This document shows positions 7,136-10,023 of a DNA stretch of 10,023 nt, piece after piece. Under the pieces are notes generated by a model. That model was not told the DNA's origin and did no database searches. It saw nothing but the letters and a program-made list of their open reading frames with translations. A program made the translations under genes and the position numbers. Each line of letters opens with the position of its first letter. Within the stretch, counting starts at the first letter, position 1. Source of the stretch: CADEEN01 sp031379365 (GTDB taxonomy: Bacteria; Pseudomonadota; Gammaproteobacteria; Burkholderiales; Burkholderiaceae_C); the NCBI GenBank assembly GCA_031379365.1, contig JANNFB010000031.1:1-10023 (forward strand). The letters are read 5' to 3'.

Positions 7136-7256
7136 GTGGTTGCTCATCCTCGAAGCGCTCGGCGCAATGCTGATCCTGGTGTTCATCGTCTGGTGGACCA
7201 TGTTTTCCGGTCGTCGCCGCGGCGAGCGCGACGACGACGATGCCGCGGGGCGCTGA
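7134..7256 (+). CDS. Small single-pass membrane protein, 40 aa, function unknown
   Basis: I do not recognise a named family. The frame from ATG 7134 to TGA 7254-7256 encodes 40 residues. A short hydrophobic helix covers about residues 2-24 (MWLLILEALGAMLILVFIVW), followed by WTMFSG, a basic RRRGER stretch and an acidic DDDD tail. The positive patch after the helix predicts the C-terminus in the cytoplasm. The clean hydrophobic-then-charged layout, absence of a competing gene on the other strand, and fit between the mltA start and the apaG stop support a real gene. Against it, there is no clear Shine-Dalgarno sequence, and its 5' end and upstream region lie within mltA. It is convergent with apaG (19 bp between stops). 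An internal ATG at 7167 would remove half of the helix and is less likely. Confidence 0.6.
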   Translation: MWLLILEALGAMLILVFIVWWTMFSGRRRGERDDDDAAGR

Positions 7257-7275
7257 GGTCGGTCGTCTCAGTCGC

Positions 7276-7650
7276 TCAGTGCAAGTGCTCGGGCCGGGTC
7301 AGGACGAATTCGGCGACCGCTGCCTCGAAAGGGTGGGCGTCTTCCGTCATGCAGAAGTAGGTGCCCCGCATCGTGCCCTGGGCGGTGGCGATGCGGGTCC
7401 AGCTGGTGTACTCGAACTTCTCGCCCGGCTTGAGCAGGGGTTGGTGGCCGACGACCGCCAGCCCGCGCACCTCCTCGGTGTGGCCGTGGGCGTCGGCGAC
7501 GAACCATTGTCGCGCCACCAGCTGCGCCGTGATGTCGCCGCTGTTGACGATGGTCACCGTGTAGGCGAAAGCGTGCACGTGGGCCGAGGGCTGCGACTGC
7601 TCAGGCAAGTACGCAACGGTGGCGGTGCAAGTGAACTGGGGGTTGGCCAT
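7276..7650 (-). CDS. apaG: ApaG domain protein
   Basis: 124 residues forming the single ApaG/DUF525 immunoglobulin-like domain, the usual length for the family. Recognisable parts are the N-terminal YLPEQS, FAYTVTIVNSG (about 29-39), the ARQWFVADA segment, VVGHQPLLKPGE, and the Gly-Thr-Met-Arg-Gly-x-Tyr motif before the C-terminal strand. Historically linked to Co2+/Mg2+ resistance in enterobacteria; the biochemical role is unsettled. The ATG at 7650 gives the normal family N-terminus; a TTG at 7683 in the same frame would read through the intergenic palindrome and is unlikely. No Shine-Dalgarno is visible, and a -10-like TAGAAT ends only 8 bases upstream, so the transcript may be leaderless or nearly so. 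Divergent from rpe. Confidence 0.95.
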   Translation of the reverse strand: MANPQFTCTATVAYLPEQSQPSAHVHAFAYTVTIVNSGDITAQLVARQWFVADAHGHTEEVRGLAVVGHQPLLKPGEKFEYTSWTRIATAQGTMRGTYFCMTEDAHPFEAAVAEFVLTRPEHLH

Positions 7651-7656
7651 AGCGGT

Positions 7657-7670
7657 CGATTCTAGAATCG
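7657..7670. promoter_or_regulatory. 14-bp perfect palindrome with symmetric -10-like boxes (apaG/rpe)
   Basis: CGATTCTAGAATCG lies in the 41-bp gap between the divergent apaG and rpe starts. TAGAAT (five of six bases of the -10 consensus) occurs on the plus strand at 7663-7668 and on the minus strand at 7659-7664. No -35 box at standard spacing is clear on either side. The simplest reading is a bidirectional promoter core; a dimeric regulator site is the alternative. Confidence 0.5.
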
Positions 7671-7691
7671 TCGCGAACTGCAACGCCCTGC

Positions 7692-8366
7692 ATGACCACC
7701 CACCGCATCGCCCCCTCGATCCTTTCCGCTGATTTCGCCCGCCTCGGCGACGAGGTCAAGGCCGTCATCGCCGCCGGCGCCGACTGGATCCACTTCGACG
7801 TGATGGACAACCATTACGTGCCCAACCTGACGTTCGGGCCGATGGTCTGCGAGGCGCTGCGCAAGCACAGCACGGTGCCGATCGACGTCCACCTGATGGT
7901 GCAGCCGGTCGACGCGCTGGCGCAGGCTTTCTGCCGTGCTGGCGCCGACCTGGTCAGCTTCCATCCCGACGCCAGCGCCCATGTCGACCGCACGCTGCAG
8001 CTGATCAAGGCCGAGGGCAAGCAGGCCGGCTTGGTGTTCAACCCGGCCGAGCCGATCGAGGTGCTCGAGTGGGTGATCGACAAGGTCGATCTGGTGCTGG
8101 TAATGAGCGTGAACCCGGGCTTCGGCGGGCAGAGCTTCATCGACGCGGCACTGCGCAAGATCGAACGCCTGCGCAAGATCATCGACGCTGAACGTCAACG
8201 ATCAGGCCGAGACATCCGCCTGGAAGTCGACGGCGGCGTCAAGGTCGACAACATCCGCCGCATCGCCGACGCCGGCGCCGACACCTTCGTCGCCGGCCGC
8301 GCGATTTTCGGCCAGCCGGACTACAAGGCGGTGATCGACGCGATGCGCGCCGAGTTGGCGCGGTGA
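7692..8366 (+). CDS. rpe: Ribulose-phosphate 3-epimerase
   Basis: Interconverts D-ribulose 5-phosphate and D-xylulose 5-phosphate in the pentose phosphate pathway (and in the Calvin cycle where present), in the cytoplasm. The 224 residues form a complete TIM barrel of normal length. Family marks: IAPSILSADFARLG at 6-19, FDVMDNHYVPN with the metal and catalytic residues H34 and D36, DVHLMV with H67, SVNPGFGGQSFI (phosphate/loop region, about 139-150), EVDGGV with the second catalytic Asp D180, and GADTFVAGRAIF (phosphate binding). The ATG at 7692 is the family start. No good Shine-Dalgarno sequence is visible; the predicted -10 implies a leader of about 17 bases. It overlaps gph by 4 bp, so translation is probably coupled. 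Confidence 0.97.
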   Translation: MTTHRIAPSILSADFARLGDEVKAVIAAGADWIHFDVMDNHYVPNLTFGPMVCEALRKHSTVPIDVHLMVQPVDALAQAFCRAGADLVSFHPDASAHVDRTLQLIKAEGKQAGLVFNPAEPIEVLEWVIDKVDLVLVMSVNPGFGGQSFIDAALRKIERLRKIIDAERQRSGRDIRLEVDGGVKVDNIRRIADAGADTFVAGRAIFGQPDYKAVIDAMRAELAR

Positions 8367-9043
8367 CGCCGCGCCGCTTCGACGCGGCGATCGTCGATCT
8401 CGACGGCACCCTGGTCGACACCCTGGGTGATTTCGAGGTCGCGCTGAATCGCACACTGGCCGCGTTGGCACTGCGGCCTGTGGACCGTGACTTCATCGAG
8501 CGCACCGTCGGCAAGGGGTCCGAGCACCTGATTCGCAGCACCTTGGCTGCGGCGGGAGGCGCCGCCGCGTTGTACGAGACCGCATGGGTGCACTACCAAC
8601 GCGAGTACCTGGCCATCAACGGCGACCATGCCCCGGTCTACGAGGGCGCCGTGGCGGGCCTGGACCGGCTGCGCGCCGCTGGCCTCGGGCTGGCCTGTGT
8701 CACCAACAAGCCGCGCGCCTTCGCCATGGCCCTGCTCGAGTGCAAAGGCCTGGCTGGCTATTTCGCGCATGTCTTTGGCGGCGACAGCTTCGAGCGCAGA
8801 AAACCCGACTCCTTGCCGCTGCTGCGCGCAGCGGCAGCGCTCGGCAGTGTGCCGGCGCGCACGCTGGTCATCGGCGACTCGGCCAACGATGCGCTGGCCG
8901 CACGTGCCGCCGGCTGCCCCCTGGTGCTGGTGAACTACGGCTACAACCACGGTGAACCGGTGGACGGGCTGGGTGCCGACGCCGTGGTGGCGCGTCTGGA
9001 TGCGATCGACCTCGATGCCTTCGGGCCAGCACCGAGCGGCTGA
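8363..9043 (+). CDS. gph: Phosphoglycolate phosphatase (HAD superfamily)
   Basis: Dephosphorylates 2-phosphoglycolate arising from RuBisCO oxygenation or DNA repair. The 226 residues hold all HAD motifs: motif I DLDGT with nucleophile D12 and acid/base D14, motif II T114 in VTNKP, motif III K147 in RRKPDS, and motif IV GDSANDALAA with D172 and D176. A helical cap lies at about 20-95. It starts at GTG 8363, whose last two bases are the first two of the rpe stop (GTGA overlap); this start gives the expected short lead-in to motif I. The rpe-gph-trpE order is a common arrangement in betaproteobacteria. Other HAD phosphatases are similar, so the exact substrate rests partly on context. Its stop codon overlaps a palindrome that may belong to the promoter of the trp leader. 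Confidence 0.93.
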   Translation: MTPRRFDAAIVDLDGTLVDTLGDFEVALNRTLAALALRPVDRDFIERTVGKGSEHLIRSTLAAAGGAAALYETAWVHYQREYLAINGDHAPVYEGAVAGLDRLRAAGLGLACVTNKPRAFAMALLECKGLAGYFAHVFGGDSFERRKPDSLPLLRAAAALGSVPARTLVIGDSANDALAARAAGCPLVLVNYGYNHGEPVDGLGADAVVARLDAIDLDAFGPAPSG

Positions 9044-9054
9044 TAAACTTTATC
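9042..9054. promoter_or_regulatory. 13-bp palindrome and candidate -10 region of the trp leader
   Basis: GATAAACTTTATC is a perfect dyad (GATAAA-C-TTTATC) overlapping the gph stop codon and ending 5 bases before the leader-peptide ATG. It is a local A/T-rich island in a very GC-rich stretch. TAAACT (9044-9049) matches four of six -10 bases, placing a start of transcription at about 9055-9057, almost at the leader ATG. No good -35 box is visible. It may be a promoter core, an operator, or both. Confidence 0.45.
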
Positions 9055-9059
9055 CTGTC

Positions 9060-9143
9060 ATGATGATCACTTCACCCCAGACCACCAGCACCGGGCCGCA
9101 AGGCCGGGGAGCCTGGCCCTGGCGCCGCGCGCAGCAACCCTGA
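9060..9143 (+). CDS. trpL: Tryptophan operon leader peptide (27 aa, W-P-W)
   Basis: A short open frame between gph and trpE runs from ATG 9060 (a second ATG follows at once at 9063) to TGA 9141-9143. It encodes 27 residues with Trp at 19 and 21 (TGG at 9114-9116 and 9120-9122), six residues before the end. The position before trpE, the near-tandem rare Trp codons close to the stop, and competing hairpins downstream are the hallmarks of a ribosome-sensed attenuator. There is no Shine-Dalgarno sequence. With the proposed -10 at 9044-9049 the message would have about 3-5 bases before the ATG, that is, be leaderless or nearly so. The peptide is longer than the 14 residues of E. coli TrpL. The peptide itself probably has no separate function, but this cannot be excluded. 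Confidence 0.8.
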   Translation: MMITSPQTTSTGPQGRGAWPWRRAQQP

Positions 9144-9241
9144 TGCTCGCTGGCGAGCCACCTGCCTCGCCAATCCGAAGACAGCGCTCCGCGCCCTGCC
9201 CCAAGGCCCGCCGCCACGGGGCCCGCCGCAAAGGACCCGAA
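9111..9241 (+). promoter_or_regulatory. trp attenuator region with competing RNA hairpins
   Basis: Segment 1 (9129-9135, just after the Trp codons) can pair with segment 2 (9145-9150, six pairs with one bulged C). Segment 2 can instead fold on itself (9145-9149 with 9154-9158). Its 3' half can alternatively pair with segment 3 (9151-9157 with 9166-9172, seven perfect pairs, 8-base loop). These are mutually exclusive. A ribosome stalled at the Trp codons would cover segment 1 and favour 2:3. I find no intrinsic terminator: there is not even TTT between 9144 and 9241. Bases 9158-9216 hold 31 C, 13 G, 10 A and 5 T, a C-over-G bias like Rho loading sites. Close to trpE, GGCCC (9205-9209) can pair with GGGCC (9219-9223), or GGGCCC (9219-9224) can pair around the trpE ribosome site (9233-9238, one mismatch). 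The output step may be Rho-dependent or translational. Confidence 0.55.
9230..9235 (+). promoter_or_regulatory. trpE ribosome binding site
   Basis: AAAGGA lies six bases before a GTG at 9242. It is the strongest Shine-Dalgarno sequence on the plus strand of this window and fixes the trpE start at a GTG rather than a later codon. Confidence 0.85.
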
Positions 9242-10023
9242 GTGATCACCGAACTTGAATTCAAGAGCCTGGCCGCGCAAGGCTTCAACCGCATCCCCCT
9301 GCTCAGCGAGGCCTTCGCTGACCTGGAAACGCCGCTCTCGCTGTACCTGAAGCTGGTTGGCAGCCAGCCCTTTGGTTGCCTGCTGGAATCTGTTGTCGGC
9401 GGCGAGCGCTTCGGGCGCTACTCCTTCATCGGCCTGCCGGCGCGCACCCTGGTGCGGGCCACGGGCACACTCACCGAAGTCGTCACCGACGGCGCAGTGG
9501 CTGAGCGTCATGAGGGCAACCCGCTCGAGAGCATCGCAGCCTTCCAGCAACGCCTGCGCCCGGCCATCAGCGCCGGGCTGCCGCGCTTCTGTGGCGGGCT
9601 GGCGGGCTACTTCGGCTACGAGGCGGTGCGGGCCATCGAGCCGCGGCTGGCGGCCACGCGCAAACCAGGCGGCCTGGGCACGCCCGACATCCAGCTGCTG
9701 CTGACGGAAGAAGTGGCGGTGATCGACAACCTGTCGGGGCGCCTCTACCTGATCGTCTGGGCCGACCCGGCGCGCCCCAACGCCTATGCGTTGGGGCGGC
9801 AGAGATTGGCCGAACTGGCCGAGAAGTTGCGCCACGGCGTTACCGCACCGACGGTGGAGCGCGGGGACTCGCACGCGGTTGAGCGCGACTTTGCCAAGGG
9901 CGACTTGATGCGCGCGGTGGAGCGGGCCAAGGAGTACATCGCCGCTGGAGACTGCATGCAGGTGGTGATCGGCCAGCGCCTGCGCAAACGCTACACCGCC
10001 AGCCCGCTCAGCCTGTACCGCGC
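9242..10023 (+). CDS. trpE: Anthranilate synthase component I, 5' part (cut by window end)
   Basis: Catalyses, with the glutamine amidotransferase TrpG, the conversion of chorismate to anthranilate, the first step of tryptophan synthesis. It starts at GTG 9242 and is open to the window end (260 codons, no stop), about half of the usual 490-500 residues. The N-terminal domain is recognisable from its first residues (ITELEFKSLAAQGFNRIPL). The LLES element at 47-50 is the region that binds feedback-inhibiting tryptophan, followed by GGERFGRYSFIG and GYFGYEAVR (122-130). The chorismate-binding domain begins at about 215 with RAKEYIAAGDCMQVVIGQRL, the rest being outside. It follows the trp leader after 98 bp, so expression is probably tuned by tryptophan supply at the level of the leader and enzyme activity by feedback. 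trpG and trpDC would be expected downstream. Confidence 0.97.
   Translation, partial: MITELEFKSLAAQGFNRIPLLSEAFADLETPLSLYLKLVGSQPFGCLLESVVGGERFGRYSFIGLPARTLVRATGTLTEVVTDGAVAERHEGNPLESIAAFQQRLRPAISAGLPRFCGGLAGYFGYEAVRAIEPRLAATRKPGGLGTPDIQLLLTEEVAVIDNLSGRLYLIVWADPARPNAYALGRQRLAELAEKLRHGVTAPTVERGDSHAVERDFAKGDLMRAVERAKEYIAAGDCMQVVIGQRLRKRYTASPLSLYR

Noticed and set aside
7252..7272. CTGAG-N9-CTCAG inverted repeat between the small gene and apaG
   Set aside because: Only five to six pairs with a 9-base loop and no U-tract; could help end both convergent transcripts but is not strong enough to annotate.
9094..9105. GGCC-GCAA-GGCC hairpin with a GNRA loop inside the trp leader frame
   Set aside because: Only four pairs and located before the Trp codons, where the translating ribosome would melt it; expected by chance in such GC-rich sequence.

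Overview
The window is GC-rich, densely packed chromosomal DNA, most likely from a betaproteobacterium of the order Burkholderiales. The evidence is the gene order apaG / rpe / gph / trpE next to mltA, a large fused indolepyruvate ferredoxin oxidoreductase, the codon use, and the family character of each protein. I see no insertion sequence, phage, CRISPR array, tRNA or rRNA. It looks like core genome with a few accessory-flavoured genes.

Left part (1-4081, minus strand): the 5' part of a DUF4743-type Nudix hydrolase gene (cut by the window edge) lies 7 bp downstream of a 1190-residue fused indolepyruvate/arylpyruvate:ferredoxin oxidoreductase, a thiamine-diphosphate and iron-sulfur enzyme. 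A 130-bp divergent control region (4082-4211) separates the oxidoreductase from an Lrp/AsnC-family regulator on the plus strand. The regulator is followed after 19 bp by a six-helix membrane GGDEF protein. The catalytic site of that GGDEF domain is degenerate, while its c-di-GMP inhibitory-site motif is intact.

Middle (5990-7650): the lipoprotein murein transglycosylase gene mltA (minus) starts head-to-head with an unrecognised 40-residue single-helix membrane protein (plus). The two start codons share one CATG. apaG (minus) then faces rpe (plus) across a very short intergenic region holding a perfect 14-bp palindrome that reads as a -10 box on both strands.

Right part (7692-10023, plus): rpe (pentose phosphate/Calvin cycle epimerase) and gph (phosphoglycolate phosphatase) overlap by 4 bp. 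They run into a tryptophan control region: a 27-codon leader peptide with two Trp codons (W-P-W), competing hairpins, a C-rich segment without a U-tract, then trpE with a good ribosome binding site. trpE is cut by the window end.

Most notable points: (1) a trp leader that looks like ribosome-mediated attenuation but lacks a visible intrinsic terminator; (2) a catalytically degenerate, I-site-retaining GGDEF protein downstream of an Lrp-type regulator; (3) pairing of a ThDP-dependent oxidoreductase with a Nudix hydrolase of the family known to destroy damaged thiamine diphosphate; (4) two short palindromes giving symmetric -10-like sequences at compact promoters.
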